Assembly: GCA_973895155.1 (NCBI GenBank)
Contig: OZ316898.1
Coordinates: 17,174,001 to 17,238,000 of the forward strand
Direction of reading: 5' to 3'
Length of the DNA: 64,000 bases
Origin: Marsupella aquatica
Lineage: Eukaryota; Marchantiophyta
In this document: in pieces, positions 1 to 13,300 of the stretch
How the letters are laid out: the number at the start of each line of letters is the position of its first letter
Numbering within the stretch: the stretch's first letter is position 1
The notes under the pieces: generated by a model
What the model saw: only the letters and a program-made list of their open reading frames with translations
Told to the model about the DNA's origin: nothing
Database searches by the model: none
Position numbers and translations under genes: made by a program

Positions 1-35
1 TTAAGAATTTTCTGAGAGATCACTACTGTGTGCAG

Positions 36-1996
36 GGTATTTTACGTCACGTGGACTTCAGCATAGTGAAATGTCTAATAGTCGCAAGCCCAGGCTTTAC
101 GAAGGTGTGGCCGCTACTCCTCTTGCTGATCTTGGTCAATGCTTGGGTTTCCGGCGCTATTTTTTTGTTTTTGTGTCGTCAACGAAGAATATTTCTGCCT
201 TGTTGATCCCTTGACTTGGACATGACTGCCCAAAGAATGGCTGGACTGACTCCTTCTTTGACGTACTCACTTTGGGAGAGATCAGTTCATGTTGTTGCCT
301 TCCGGTTTTCTGGGGTATGATTTTGCTATCTATAAATCTCGATTTTGGTTGTGACTCAGGATCAATTCTATAACTACATGATGCTTGAAGCTTCAAGACG
401 AGAACTGCGGCAACTCATTGAAAATAAGAGCAAAATTGTGCTGGCACACTGTTCTTCTGGCTACAAGTATGTCTCGTATGAAGAGGTTTCAGCTTATCTT
501 AATTTGTGAAGTTACACTGTAGTTTGTCTTAGAGAGAGAACCTGATGATTTTGTCTGTTTCAGACATTCTTTGAAGGAAGTGCTAGCTGAACCAGTTGTC
601 ATGGCACAGATCAAGGATACAAGGGCGGCCAAAGAGGTTATATACAGTAGCTTTCCCGGCCATGCCATGATGCCACTTAAGTGTTTCTAGCAATCCAATA
701 ACTACTCCTTGCTGTTAACTGTCGTGGGATAGGACAATTGGTCTGACTTCTTTTTCTGTTTGCTGTATTGGTGATTGAGGATGAAAAACGAGCTTTGATC
801 CTTAACTATTCATCTTTGGCTGAATTCAGCATTTCATTGTCACTGGAGGGTCGTGACTGAAGGCTTTCGTCTGTGTTGTTGTAGGTTAAAGTAATGCAGG
901 ACTTCTACAACATGCTCACTAATGTAAGTCCTGATTTACCCTCTTGTCATCGGCTCAAGTGTGTTTCTTCGTGAGCTGTTGGAACCGACGAGATATGTGT
1001 ATAACACTACAGTGCAAAGATGAAGTGTTAAATAAAACTCAGTAGCCATTAACTTTAGCGGGATCAAGTTTCATAGACCATCATGGTTTTTTCTCAATGG
1101 ATTGTTTAGTATTTGAATGGAAAGGTGTAACTGTTGAAGGAGCGAAAAGTTTACCGTTCTTAATTGACTTCTGTAAAGAATTTGTTGCTGCCATCTAAAT
1201 TTGTGACAGGATCCTGCACGAGCATTTTATGGGCCTAAGCATGTGGAAGCAGCACATGATCGCCTTGCCATACAAACTCTTCTTATCACAGATGAGCTAT
1301 TTAGGTCGGTAAAGTCTTCCCCCCTCTCAAGCAAGAAGTTCTTCTCAGAGCGTGAGTCAATGTCTAATGCTGATGTTATTTCAATTCTACTTTTCTCCCT
1401 TCTTATGTTACGTTTTCGTTTCTTCCGTGGTCTCCCTGTTTGCATAGTGAGGATTGTCATTGGGTTATGACATAATTGGTCTCTTTTCAGGAATGCCGAC
1501 ATTTCTACAAGGCGCAAATATGTTCATTTGGCTGAGTCAGTCAAGGACATGGGTGGCGATGTACATATCTTCTCTTCAATGCACCCATCTGGTGAACGTG
1601 AGTGCCATCATAACCCCAACGTTGATGAATGTGTGGAACTGGTGTGGTGTCATTTGAAGGAATTCTGTTATATCTGCTTTTTGGGTTTTGTCATGAATCT
1701 GTCCAATCTCCATCTTTGTAGCTGCACATTTGCCTTTGTTTGCCAGGGTGTCATTCTTTTGCCATTCTATCAATGTTTATCATGAGAAACTACATAAGCA
1801 AGATATGTCTTTTTTGTGCACAACATAGGCGGCAGTTTGCCCGTCGATCTGTTGGTGTGCCTAAAAACAGTTAATCGTGGCTTCAAGGGTCCGTCCTGAC
1901 TAAACGTTTCTACGATTTTCAGAGCTGGGTCAGTTGACGGGCATTGCTGCCATACTACGGTTTCCATTGCCAGACCTGGAGGATATGGAATTATAG
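36..1996 (+). CDS. PEL1: PELOTA (eRF1-like mRNA surveillance / ribosome rescue factor), 3' part
   Basis: Pelota (Dom34) binds the empty A site of stalled ribosomes with an Hbs1-type GTPase and drives no-go and non-stop mRNA decay in the cytosol. Exons read by splice consensus and phase: 36-104, 360-466, 564-636, 885-923, 1210-1304, 1491-1597, 1923-1996 (stop TAG), giving 187 C-terminal codons of a protein normally near 380. Visible family segments are [78 protein letters not shown] and the C-terminal [11 protein letters not shown]. These cover the end of eRF1 domain 2 and all of domain 3. Phases are consistent across all six introns. The N-terminal Sm-like domain lies outside the window, so the start cannot be seen. 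An AATAAA lies at 2249-2254. The family call comes from recalled plant Pelota sequences; it is firm because almost every exon aligns. Confidence 0.93.
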
Positions 1997-3158
1997 TTAA
2001 CTTCATACTGTATCGACCTTATTTAGACTTCACTCATATGGTGACACTTTAATCATCGCTTTGAAGTTGCCAACCTGATGTAGACCCTACAGTGCATCTG
2101 ATGGAAAGTAGTAATGTTGAGGAAACTGTATATACTGGCCATGCGGGGCTATGAGTTTAGAACCATATATCTTGGGTTTCCTAGATAGGGAATTGTGCAG
2201 TGAATCAGGATTAAGTTTAGTAGGACGACCGTACATGATATTAATGTAAATAAAATTCGCGGGCAAACTTTCGTCTCACTCGAGGACTATCCATTATCGA
2301 CGCTTCAAGCTATCTTCGTTTCTTAGGATGCAATGAGCACTTGAAACGAGTTCTGTTATTGATTGTAAACGAGTACTTAAAGCGTTGCCCATGGAGTTTA
2401 AATCAATTCGATGGCATGCAGAGCTATGAGGCGCTAGCTAATTTTGTGCAGCTTACTTGGAGATGCACTGTCAATTCTTAAGGAGTGAATTGAAATTATT
2501 CGTCAGAGCAGAGGGTTATTTATTTTTTAGATGCAGGTTCCTCTCTCCTGATCTGCAATGCAGTGTATACCGGGGTGGCTATGTTCTACTATTTTACGTG
2601 TCGTCCCCGGAATGCAACCAGCAAATGGATCCAGAACTTGACACTGCAACCAGCTGGAAAGGAATAACAGACCCTCATTCTGTCGTGCAATTATCAACCC
2701 GATCCTTTGTCAATGTACGAAAGTTAAACTTTGCTGCAGGGTGCAGGGAACAGGCATCGGAATCCGCATGCAGTTGCAATTCTTTAAGAGATCAATCGTT
2801 GGCAGAGAAGCTTACAAAGGAAAATGTTCCTCACCGAAACGCTAGCCATCGAATCTCCATCGGACTCCATCAAAAACATTAAACGAGCTGCTACCTTCTC
2901 CCATATGTAGAACCCAGTATTGACCAGCATATACCAGAAGCAGATCAATGACCATGCATTGACAGCCTAGTTTCGGTATCGTCAATGCAGGTGTTTTATT
3001 GTGGTACCAATACTCGTAAAGACCAAAACAACAAAGCATCCCGACTCCTCTAAGGACTGGTTCCAACACCCCCTTTGTCAACACGATCAGATGTCACTAA
3101 TAGACACCGACCCCATTTCCACAACGTTCGAGGAAGTGTGACATATCAGTCTAGGGAA
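1997..3158. other. Convergent spacer between PELOTA and the aprataxin-like gene
   Basis: This holds the two 3' flanks. AATAAA at 2249-2254 (+) may serve PELOTA, and TTTATT at 2995-3000 (AATAAA on the minus strand) may serve the aprataxin-like gene. The 141-codon plus-strand frame at 2457-2882 matches no family I recognise and has no splice partner; I take it as chance. Confidence 0.5.
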
Positions 3159-6044
3159 TCACAGACCTAAAGAATTCGCAGTGATGAGACAGGATGAATT
3201 TGCCAAGGGATGGCTACAGTTAGAGATGTGTTGCTTCAGAATCGGAAGACTTCGATGAGCACTGCGACATCGATGACAACGAAGCTCAAGCGACATTTCT
3301 CCATCTTTGCCACTAATTTGCACTCGTCCCTTTCCCTCCAGCTGATCAAGCACATCCAACGAATCAAGAAAGAATGAAGTTGTGAAAGAATTCCAATGCT
3401 TCTGATTCTTTAAGGAAGCGGAGTCGAAATCCTGACTGACGACATGCAAATGCACTTGCCGCATCGATGGGACCTAAGCACAATCCACGACAACACATGT
3501 AATGAATTAAGACATCTCCGAGACCTACAAAAATCTGAAAATAGACTCAAAACACTCTGGGGCACACTACAGCAAGGACCAGGAATTCCGGAAGTATGAC
3601 TGCGTGGTATAACGAGTACTTCTGGAAAGGTAGTTATTTCCGAGGTCTAAGACATCTGTGCTGAAAATGGCATGTTAGTCGGGTTACAATTAAGAAAATC
3701 GAAGCGGTCAAGTATGTAAGCAGGAGGCATACCCAATGGAAAACTAGTGGATAACCGTCTTCCATATCTATGCCGACACGAAATAAACCACGCTGCTGAG
3801 TAATCCTACATATACTAGCTGGTCCGCTCAGAGAAAAAGGACCACGAACGTCGATTTAATAGCTTTTCGACAGTACATTCATAGATTTTACAGCAACACA
3901 AATAGGATCCTAAAATAGACGGATTGCAGGCATTACCGCATGGTAGCCCAGGCGGAAAATGAGCGAGGGATCCTCCTTGAGGAAACGGGCAGCCCATTCC
4001 TCTCCAAGGGAATGCATGTGACGCAACACAGGTAAATGCTCCTTTTGGACATTGTCAAGGGTGTCGAGTCCAGGTCGCCTAGCGACAACAAGAAGATGCC
4101 TTTTTGCCTGCCAGCAGGCCCAAAATCAGAAACTCGAGCGAGTGCTCTAGACATGTCCACGAAGCTAGCTTGCACTCAACCGACTCGATCTCATTGTCAA
4201 GAACAATGAATAAATAAAATCCACTTTTCGAGATAGTAAACCGATCACTGTAGCAGCTATATTTTGTACGAGAAGCTCCAAACCACTGAGCCATTTCCGA
4301 AAAGTCCCTAATCTCAAACAAGTCCAACCCGAAACTTAGGAGAGGACTTTGGACACCCGGTAAAATTCCCAACCTAGTCACCAACAGCAAGCTGGCTAAC
4401 CATAGGAAACCAGCACTTTTCGTGATGGCTCAACCACAAGACATTATCTGACAGCTACATCCATAAGATGAACTCCGAAATCACTCAACCAATTTTCCCT
4501 ACCATCAGGCTAAGCACCGTGACATCAGTTTCTGCTTTCAGGAAGTGCTTGTCTAAGCCACAAAGCCATACGCTCCAAAGGACACTTGACAAGCGGCTTT
4601 AGACGATAAGGTTGCCTTCGAATAGCCGTAACATAAAAGAGAGTACGATGAATTGACAAGAAAATCACCGCTTTTCCCAAAGATTGGAAAGGTCGGGACA
4701 ATGAGGCAATACGGTACCTTGGGAAACTTGTCAAGAAGAACAACAGCATCATCTGTAGTTTGTAAGAGAACATCTTTGTGTTGCTCTGGATGCATAGCAG
4801 CTTTATAAAGTGGAAGAGACCAAGCGCCCCACCGCTTTCCATCATTTGTGCCACCCTGCTGATTACCTGCTCGAGGTAGAACTTCTTTACGGTTACGTTT
4901 GGACGCTTGCATAAGGACTGTGAATGCATTTTCTGAAGGCTTCTGATGGGCACCCTCAGTGACAACGATAGGTCTAGTTTCGTCGTAACTGCAGCCACCC
5001 ACCTTTAGGCTAGCTTTTACTTTACTTTTAGGTCCCATAACAACGGTTGATCTCACAATGGAGGAAAAGTTTTGGAACAAACTAGCATACGAACTTTGTA
5101 AGATTCTGCCGCCTTCAGAGTAGTCACCAGACAGGCAATTAGGCCGCTGTGGATTCATGTTTGGTCCCAGAACATGAATCACATGTGTAACACCTTCATT
5201 GATATAAAGTGGCGAGGATTCTGGGAGCTGAACAGCAACAGATGTTCCAGGATTGAGGGTTCGAGCCACCTTTTTGGTGGCACGTTCAAGATCTGGACCT
5301 GCAGCTGAGTATATTGCAGCATTTACACCACCTCCACCAGCCTTCAATCGCCTAAACAAGCAAGTTTTAATCAAGAAAGTAGACACAATTCAGCCTTGGG
5401 TTTGACAGAAACAAGTTTGACAGAAATTCAGAGAGAAAAAAAAACTTGAGAACAGAAAATCTGGTCACGCGAGCTTGAAATTGTCAAAGCTTTTTCAAAT
5501 TCATGCATTGGATACAAGAGCCACCTTAAGGTCTGCATTTGTCTTGATGCTGTTAAAAACTTAGGATTGGAAACTGGTAAATTGTGCACAGGTTTAGACC
5601 ATCACAAGAATGGGGTGTGCTAAGAAAATTTGGAAAAACCTGTCGAGTATGACTATGACGGAGTGTTGATACCTAGAACTTAGCTAATTTTACCGCCAAA
5701 CTGTAAATATCTTACCAGTTCGCTGCATTGGCTATAATCTTGCATGCTGGTCCATTAGAAGAGCGCAACTTCGTGATGTCCCCAACGAAAGTAAGGAATC
5801 TACTAGAATCCAAGCCTTTTTCTCTTGACTTTCTGGAGACAAGGGTCAGCATGTGTGAATTGGTCAAGTCAATCAGGATCAGCCTCGTCTTCGACTCTTC
5901 AGTCTTTAAAAACTTCGCCACAGCTTCTACGAGCACAGTCGATGCCTTTTCATGATCAAATTGAAAAACCGACGTTGATATGGATGGGAAAGCCAAAGTG
6001 CTAGATCCTTTGTCTTCTAGGGGAACACTGTTGGCTATATCCAT
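3159..6044 (-). CDS. APTX: Aprataxin-like DNA end-processing protein (macro + HIT + zinc finger)
   Basis: Aprataxins remove 5'-AMP from abortive DNA ligation intermediates in the nucleus. Exons on the minus strand: 6044-5716, 5351-4718, 4107-3937, 3473-3159 (stop TGA), 482 aa, all phases consistent. A macro domain is seen around residues 85-220 with the ADP-ribose-binding loop GGGGVNAAIYSAAG (115-128). A HIT domain follows from about residue 290, with AKRHLLVVARR and FRLGYH. Its signature reads RQVHLHVVSQDF: His386 and His388 are present, while the first His of the animal HxHxH triad is Gln384, as I recall for plant homologues. A C2HC finger uses Cys444, Cys447, His460 and Cys464. Plant relatives (Arabidopsis bHLH140/At5g01310) also carry an N-terminal P-loop kinase-like region. 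I do not find one upstream, and the FMC1-like gene ends only 920 bp away. The start ATG at 6044 follows an in-frame stop, but TAAG just before it could be a splice acceptor, so an upstream exon is possible. Confidence 0.88.
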
Positions 6045-6964
6045 ACCCTTACAAGCGTCCGTTCAGCGAACTTTCAGCATTTGCCCGTTCTCTCTTTCCA
6101 CCTTCTTGACTCTTGCGGCCTCTCGTCTCTCAGCTTGCTAATTCAAGCTCTATAATTTGTCATCTTTGCATGATGCATTATATCATTTCCAAGTACCCAA
6201 GAGCATAGCATTCTCGCTCTTACGCACCGAAGATACTCCAAATGATTCGAAGGGAGTAGCTCCCTAAACTGTTGAACTGCTCTCTCAACTTCAGTATGCG
6301 TACTGCAAAACGTTTATTCGAGAAATTGTGTTCAGGTACTGACGGAAGAAGGCGGTTGATTTACGTCGAGTGCTTTCACCCTGAGCTCAGTTGTTGACAT
6401 TCCTGACACTAGCAAGTTTGTGCTAAGAAAGTTAAGAGACAGCAAGTCTCTCAATATCGTGGAGGGAGGCAAGAACCATTTAACAACGGTCAAGTGCTGC
6501 AAGTCCACGGAAACCGAAACAAGTATACGAGGAACAATTAAAAATAACAAAGGAAATCGACACTTCGCAGACCTCCAAAAGAGTCCTCGGCTGTCTATTA
6601 GAATCACCCTCGATTTAATTAAAAAATCTTCATTAATTAAAAGCAGAAGAGCCCCCAATGTCATCATTACTTTTCCAGGGCTCAATTGCTTCATCAGAAG
6701 TTAGAAACGAATCCTTACATCCAGCCTTTGGAATGGTCCTCTGCAGCAGAGTCAATCTTGTCATGTCCATGAGGGATGAAGTGGTAGTACCTGTCTCCGA
6801 GAAGACACTCAGATAGAGGAATTATGTCGGGAGTATTTTAAAGTACTCTGATATCGATCTTTGAATCATTCACATCGTATCGAACGGCTTATTTGCCAGA
6901 TCCTGACCCTCATCGTCGCCCCCAATAGATAGGAATAGAGTATTTTATAATTACGAACGACGAT
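6045..6964. other. Spacer: 5' side of aprataxin-like gene and 3' side of FMC1-like gene
   Basis: It should contain the aprataxin-like promoter and 5' UTR plus the FMC1-like 3' UTR, both on the minus strand. Open frames at 6332-6694 (-) and 6420-6704 (+) overlap each other and match nothing I know. I searched by eye for a P-loop exon (GxxGSGKS-type) on the minus strand and saw none. Confidence 0.4.
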
Positions 6965-7916
6965 TCACTTGTCTTTGTAAAGTTCAGGCATCTGCAATCC
7001 AACTCTGTTGGCTGTATCTTTCAAGCGTGCTTTCTGCTCTGCAACTCTATCCACACCGATATTATACGAGAGGAGCAGCTTCTGAATCAAGCACAGAGTA
7101 TCAATAAGGGTAGTGGTAACTAAGTTGAAAACATGATCAATAGAACGTCAGAATCTATCTCTCAATACCAGAACCAACCCTACAGCCGAGATAAATTCAA
7201 CTACAAGGGCTCAGCTGATAGAATCTCCTTCAGTGCCTTACCACTAACTCTAACTTAGAACATCCAGATGAATCTTTGTGCTTTTGTGGCACTATCGGTA
7301 ATAAAGGACCGTCACCTCTTTCTCTAGTAGTATTAGACCCTCATGTTAAATACTCCTCTTAGATACTGATCTCAACTCTATATCTTATATCTTAGTCTAA
7401 ACCCTCGTCCTAAACAAGACAATAGGAAGTCAAAAGTGCTACTAAGGCAAATGCGAAGAAGGTAAAGCATTCACTTTAAGGCCTTTGTTCAAAACCGACT
7501 AGATATGGGCGAGATCACACACCCGCCTGAAGGCAAATATAAAAACATGATACTGAAAATGAAACTCAATAGCAGTCTCTAATTTGACAGTTTGAGCCCG
7601 GTGAACAAGCAAGCAGCACAGGTTCTTACGATCGACATCAAAAGCAATGTCTTCAATGTATTTACCCCGGGCCTGCAAGTTAAGATTGCACAAACACGCA
7701 CTGTGAAGTCGTTACCTTGTGATAGTGAACGCTAGTGACGAGGGTGGTGTAGTCCTTCGCAAGATTTAGTTTCTGCTGAATAATGACAGGATCAGAGAGA
7801 TCTCTATGCTTTCTGAACTCTGCCGCTACGAACTGCCGGAATTGAGGATTCCCAGAATCATTGGTCAGATGGGTCTTCAGAGCTTTCAACAAACTCCTGT
7901 ACACCGGCCTCGCCAT
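6965..7916 (-). CDS. FMC1: FMC1-like small LYR-family mitochondrial assembly factor
   Basis: Two exons on the minus strand: 7916-7716 (67 codons) and 7081-6965 (38 codons plus TGA), 105 aa. The donor is AAG|GTAACG and the acceptor TTCAG|AAGCTG. The protein starts MARPVYRSLLKALKTH, an LYR-like motif, and continues FRKHRDLSDPVIIQQKLNLA, a helix with the spacing of complex-I LYR proteins. It ends NRVGLQMPELYKDK, similar to the GLQLP end of human FMC1 (C7orf55). FMC1 in yeast and animals is a matrix factor needed for assembly of the F1 part of ATP synthase. A role in the plant is inferred from family only. No cleavable presequence is obvious, which is usual for LYR proteins. Plant homologues of the same length and pattern exist to my memory. 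An alternative is another LYRM subfamily; the fold call is firmer than the FMC1 name. Confidence 0.75.
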
Positions 7917-9590
7917 TTCATATTTTTAGAGGGCGTCCATACGGTGATTTACTTAACACAGGCTCGAGCTCTGTCAGAGGACGCTCATCCGCTGTAGACG
8001 CCTACAAGTTGAAATTGAAACTGAAGCTGCGAATCAATTTGAACCACCGTCACATATAGCAAATATCAAATACCATAAGCGCAAGAGGCAAGCGATTTCT
8101 TCCACTGAAAGCGGAATGTAAAAAACGAACACTTGAAATGCGACATCGACAGACGACGCCGAATCCTAAACAAATCAAGCTAGGGTCGCTCTGGATATGG
8201 TGAATCAGACTTAATCCACTTTTGAATAAGAATGTTGTGGAGGAAAGAAAAGAATCCAGTACAATGAGACTTAAAGACTGAGCTCAGCAATGCACTCTCT
8301 TGATAGAATCCGACATCTGAAGAACTCGAGACTAGAGCTGCGTAAGTTCCTAGAATGATTCAGAGCCGATGGCCACTGTGCTCAAACCCTACCAGATTTC
8401 GTGGAATAAATTTGACTTGATGAAAATGGATGTCAATATTTAGTTCAGAGAGTCCCGAGTGTCCGAAATGCACACAGCGCACAGTGAAGTACGTAAAGTA
8501 GCTCGAATTAAAACAATGCGGAGAGGGACGGAGCTGGGCAGGCAAGTGCATTGCAGTGGAATGGAGTTGGCGAAGAACGAGGCAGGCCGGCTGGCAGAGA
8601 AGAAGGACACCGAAGACAGACTTGCAAATAGGCACAAAGATAGGACTCCTGATCACTAGGAGGACGAGAGTACATTTGAATGCTAAAACTGAAACCAAGC
8701 AAGTCCAAGATTGCCGAAAAGTGAAGAAGAACAAGGGAGCTTGTTAAATTAGAGCTCAACAAAGATTGCTGAAATAGTGAACATACGTATGACTACAAAG
8801 AGAATAATACGTCAACCGGAGGCATAACTTCGAAAGATATAGGGTAACCCTAAACCTACAGAATGCCTTGCAATCGTCGGTTCTCTGATTCTCCACAGTA
8901 ATCTAAAGCTTTAATGCACAAGAAAGTCATGGAACTGACAAGAAAACTACAACGTTGAAAGACATGATTCGTCGCACTCAACTATGACAAGTCACGGCTT
9001 CGATCTTCAATTTCTTCCGTCTCTGGGCAACCCTTTCTACGTAGAAACTCGTGATACATTCACTCTGATGTTCATTGGATTTGAAGGAAAATTATGACAT
9101 ACCAGTGCACGAGCATGAGGCTTGGAGATGTAATTTCATCACAGCCGAATCACTCCAAGCTCCGTGAAGTCCGGTCTCGACATCCCACACTCTCCCGATC
9201 GAAGAAACTCGAAATGAAGCGCAGAAACAAATCGAGACTCTGAATTCGCAAATTCGCCACCTTCCATAGACTTCACTCGTTTGAGACTCTTTTAATTCGA
9301 TCAGGCTCTCTGGTCGCCAGATCCAACGGTAGTCCTTAAACATCACCAGATCTAACGATGAAGATTAGATAGGTCAGACATGTCTCACAAGCTTATTTTC
9401 TTAAGGTTTCTTAAGCTTTTTTGTTTTCAGTCGTGTGGCGAATTTCTTTCTCTAATTAATCTCTTTTGACCAGATTATTTTTTAATTAAGGGTTTTGCTT
9501 TTTGGCTAGACTGGCTAATGTTCCATTGTGTGTTAAGGAGAAGATGCTCAAAATATGGAAACGATACTCAAAATATTCATTATTTTCGTG
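7917..9590. other. Gene-free spacer upstream of the FMC1-like gene
   Basis: Overlapping short frames on both strands at 8360-8762 and 9092-9346 do not resemble known proteins and lack splice support. The first few hundred bases above 7917 should hold the FMC1-like promoter. No repeat was noticed here. Confidence 0.4.
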
Positions 9591-9597
9591 ACACTCA

Positions 9598-9990
9598 GAT
9601 CTCTCTAGATTTAAGGGAGACCCATAGATTCTGGCTAAAGGGGATCTCTCTAGATTTAAGGGAGACCCTTAGCTTAGGCTAAAGGGGCCTGTGATTAGGT
9701 GGGACACTAGCTAATGAGAAGAAAAATACTCTCTAGCAAATTTTTGCCAAAAGCGGTGAAAGCTTTTTGGGGAAGTGAAATTTGGCAAATTTCTGCCACT
9801 AAAAAAAACTATGTTCCTGACTGTTAGATATCCCTAGAATTCAGAAAGACTTTAGATTGTGACAAATAGGGTCCATGACCTAGTGGGAAAGTGACAAATG
9901 ACACACATAGAATCTAGGGAGTTTGTGCCAAAAGTGGGGGGAAGTGGAATTTGGCTAAAACTTGCACCTAAAAAATAGGTTGTGTCTCAC
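9598..9990 (+). repeat. Dispersed AT-rich element, family A, with internal 45-bp tandem duplication
   Basis: A 45-bp unit beginning GATCTCTCTAGATTTAAGGG occurs at 9598 and again at 9643. It is followed by a block containing GGCTAAAGGGG, AGGTGGGA and GCCAAAAG-GGTG-type words. A second diverged round follows at 9825-9990. The same word order recurs at 22092-22250 and, inverted, at 32030-32330, so this is a dispersed non-coding family. There is no open frame; it is probably a non-autonomous transposon, class unknown. Confidence 0.65.
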
Positions 9991-10129
9991 CCTAGCATAC
10001 TTCCCACTTGCCACAAGTTGGACGAAAAGGTTTGCACAAAACATGATTATTAAAAATTCACTGAAAAGAAAAAAAAATAGGTAGTGCTTGTGAAATTGGA
10101 AAATATTCTACAATGCACATATTGTACTA

Positions 10130-10376
10130 ATAAATCTACAACTATTAGAAGGGATTTTGTCTTTTTTTGTATTATTGAAAATACAAAAAAGCTCTTGGGC
10201 GGGAAAGATCCACAACCGTTAAAATCGATTAACTGTTTTCCCTGACCATTGATGAAAGAAATGTGCATTCTGGCACATATGTGCTTCCCGTTGCCCCATA
10301 AATGCCTTGGCCCGACTCCCTATGGGTTTGGCCCTCCTTGCACCTTGCAACAGGCATAGGGCTCATGGCTAGTAGA
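10130..10376 (+). repeat. Dispersed repeat family B, copy 1
   Basis: A stretch starting near CTACAACTATTAGAAGGGAT runs through CTCTTGGGCGGGAAAGAT, ACCATTGATGAA, GCCCCATAAAT and GGCCCTCCTTGCACC to ATAGGGCTC. It matches 13779-14010 in the same order and orientation with many substitutions. No protein is encoded. Two old copies about 3.6 kb apart indicate a dispersed element. Confidence 0.75.
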
Positions 10377-13300
10377 ACCTAGAGTTGGGGTCTATTCTTA
10401 TAGAGTAAGGCCTCCAGATTGTAATCCCTAGGACCCCACTAATTTTATGTACATGGAAAAAAAATGAGATATTGTGTATGTTAACAAGGAGGAGTATGAT
10501 GTATATTCATATTCAAAGAATGAGCATTTAAGCTCACTATTTATAATATACAACAAAAGCTAGTTGGAGTTGGGATCTAGACTATAACTCTAGATAAATT
10601 AAATTAAATTAAATTAATAAAGACAAAACAAATGGAAGTAAAACACTGTGGAGCAAAGATGGAGGGGATACATAGATTCTTCTGTAAGTCTTTTTTTAAT
10701 TTCATATCTCTATTTACATTAAAGAATAGGCATTTAAGCTTGTAATTGGATATTCTAAGCATTCGATGTATACTAGGACATTTTGATGTAAAACACTGGT
10801 ATGTCTATAGTGTATAAATTATTTTAAAAAGTGAATCGTAGATAAATAATTTATGCCATGGCACGATAATTATAGTACTTTTTGGTGCAGGCAAAAACAC
10901 TATAGTTCCTGCAGTAGGCACCCTGCCCTACTCAGTTCCGCAAAAAAACCTTAATTTGAAGTGAAGCCCTTAATTCATCTTTCCATGTTGTTGGGAGAGA
11001 TTAACATGGCTTAATGGCAATATCATCGATTTAGCATGCCCAAAAATGATCAAAATGAAGGTGCTACTGCTGTACATGAATATTCATTGTTTGATTGAGA
11101 TTAGTGGGTCTAAAAATAAATAATCAAATCATCCATGGGTTCATGTCATCAGCACAGGTTAGAGCTAGTCCATTATATAGCAATGAGGTTTTACAAAAGT
11201 TGACCGGGACAAGCCACCTCACTGCTCACATCGCTCTGCATAATTGCTCCATGCCAAGGCATAGGTCATGAGCTATTGTGGGTATTGGTCAGGTTCCAAA
11301 ACCCTCCTGACAACCACTCTCACCAGACTTGCATATTATAAAAAGAGCCTGTGTTTGACGAGGTGCTTGATGGAGCCAAACCCACAGTGTGAACTTGACA
11401 TGTTAGGCTCATGAAAAGTGGACCCTCGTTTATCATGCCAAACATATGGATCCTTGTCATTTTGACATTTTCTTTGCCTGGTCATGTCCCTTGTCACCCC
11501 TAGGACCTAGGTTCTTAGAGAGGACCGTCTCCCCTGCCACCTGGCAACTTCTGCTATCACCTTTTGTTTCTCAACGTACACGTGGTTGTAACACTTTTTT
11601 GTATGATCACGGACATACAACACTATTCTGTCTAGAGCCATCAGTTTGCTTGGGAAGAATTACGTACAGTGCACTTATATGGAGTGGGATATTTGTAGCC
11701 CAATGTATAGCCTGAACTGTGGGTTACAATTCCTGTTGTCATAAAGTAGTAATATCCCATGGGATTACCACTGAACTTAGATAGCCATTGACTTACAATA
11801 CTAATCCAATGGCATAGATCATCCAACAAGCCAAGAGGTTTAACTTGAGGGTGAACATTCTTGTGAAAATTTGCACAGTAGTTCCTAAGGGTAGTCTTGC
11901 ATGTCAAGAGCCCTTTCTTGTATGGCCCCGTAGAACTCCTAATTTCTGGTTAGTGGATTTTGATTGTCCATAGAATCTGCCACTTTGTTGTGTGTGAGTT
12001 TACTGAGTGTCAACTTTCTCTTGTTTTACTCAATTTGTAAGGTTCAAGACCTCAACGCCCAGAAAGTTTCTGGCCCTTGCCCTTGATTATTCACCACATA
12101 ATGCCTAAGGAGAGGTTGAGGCATAAGAGTCTCATTCCATGTTGGAATGCCACCCGTTCAGTTGAGCGCGGAGATTCAAGGGCCGCCCATATGCAAGATG
12201 ACCCTTAAGGTTTTGTTATTCCCAGTTGGCAAACAATGAGTGCCCCCTTGCTCATGGTAAGTGTCAACAACAGATATGATCCTGCACAACATGAGGAAAG
12301 GCTCTTTGTGCCCAAAATCCATGCTTGTCTGTATTCACATGCATAGTGAAAATATCCACACAAAAAATGTTACCAAAAATATTGTGGCCTATGATTTCAC
12401 TCTACACTGGGTCAGAAGGGTACTTACATCGCATTGCATATTACATATAATTTAGGTAATAGGTTATTATGGGGCATAACTTCCCCAAAACAGAGGCCTA
12501 TAGTTCGAGTTTTGAGAGATTGTTATTGACCACATTGCCCTTGTAAAAGTGGCATTAATAGTTAATGATTTAATAGATTTTGTTGTCTATGAAAAGTATG
12601 TTTAGGTAATGTAGAAGAGAATTTTCATAATTTTTCCAATCCTAGCCATTTTATTTACTTTTTCCAAACAGGAACTACTGATCTACAAATATTACTAACC
12701 ACAGAATTTTGTGAGCTGCTCAAAATCTGGATGTGCATTTCTTCCTCATATAGCATGCTCATCTTGAACATGCTTTATTTTTTGTCTTGTAATGATCTGA
12801 AAATAAATAAAACATGAGAACATAGAAATGCTGTTATATAAGTAAAGTGTCTGCCAAGAAAAGCACAGTGACCAAGAAAAAGCACAATCAAACAATGCTA
12901 CGATGTGTGCACTTAACTCAGGGTGCCTTATGAATGACACTCCTTTCAATAAAAACCATAACCTAGGAAAGAAAAACATGAGGAGAACTTAAGAGGCTAT
13001 GCATTCATGTTCTTAAGCATCATTTCTCTCACTCGTGGTGGTGGCGCCTTTGGTTTCATCTCTAAGAAAACACCTACTGTGAAAGGGGGCTGCCAAAATA
13101 AGTTCAAAACACACTAGAATACCTAAAACTAAAGGGGTCTAAAAATTAATTAAAAATGTATAGAATACAAAGGCTGCCCCTTGATAAGGCAGATTGAAAT
13201 GAAAATACATGACACAAAAATCTGAATAAGACAAAATCTGAAATGTGCATTCACCATTATAGTAGCTTCAAAATGAGTCATAAAGGAACTGAAAATTACA

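Noticed and set aside
2457-2882. 141-codon plus-strand frame
   Set aside because: No recognisable motif, lies in a convergent 3' spacer, no splice partner.
4525-4998. 157-codon minus-strand frame
   Set aside because: Another reading frame over the aprataxin-like exon 2; a shadow.
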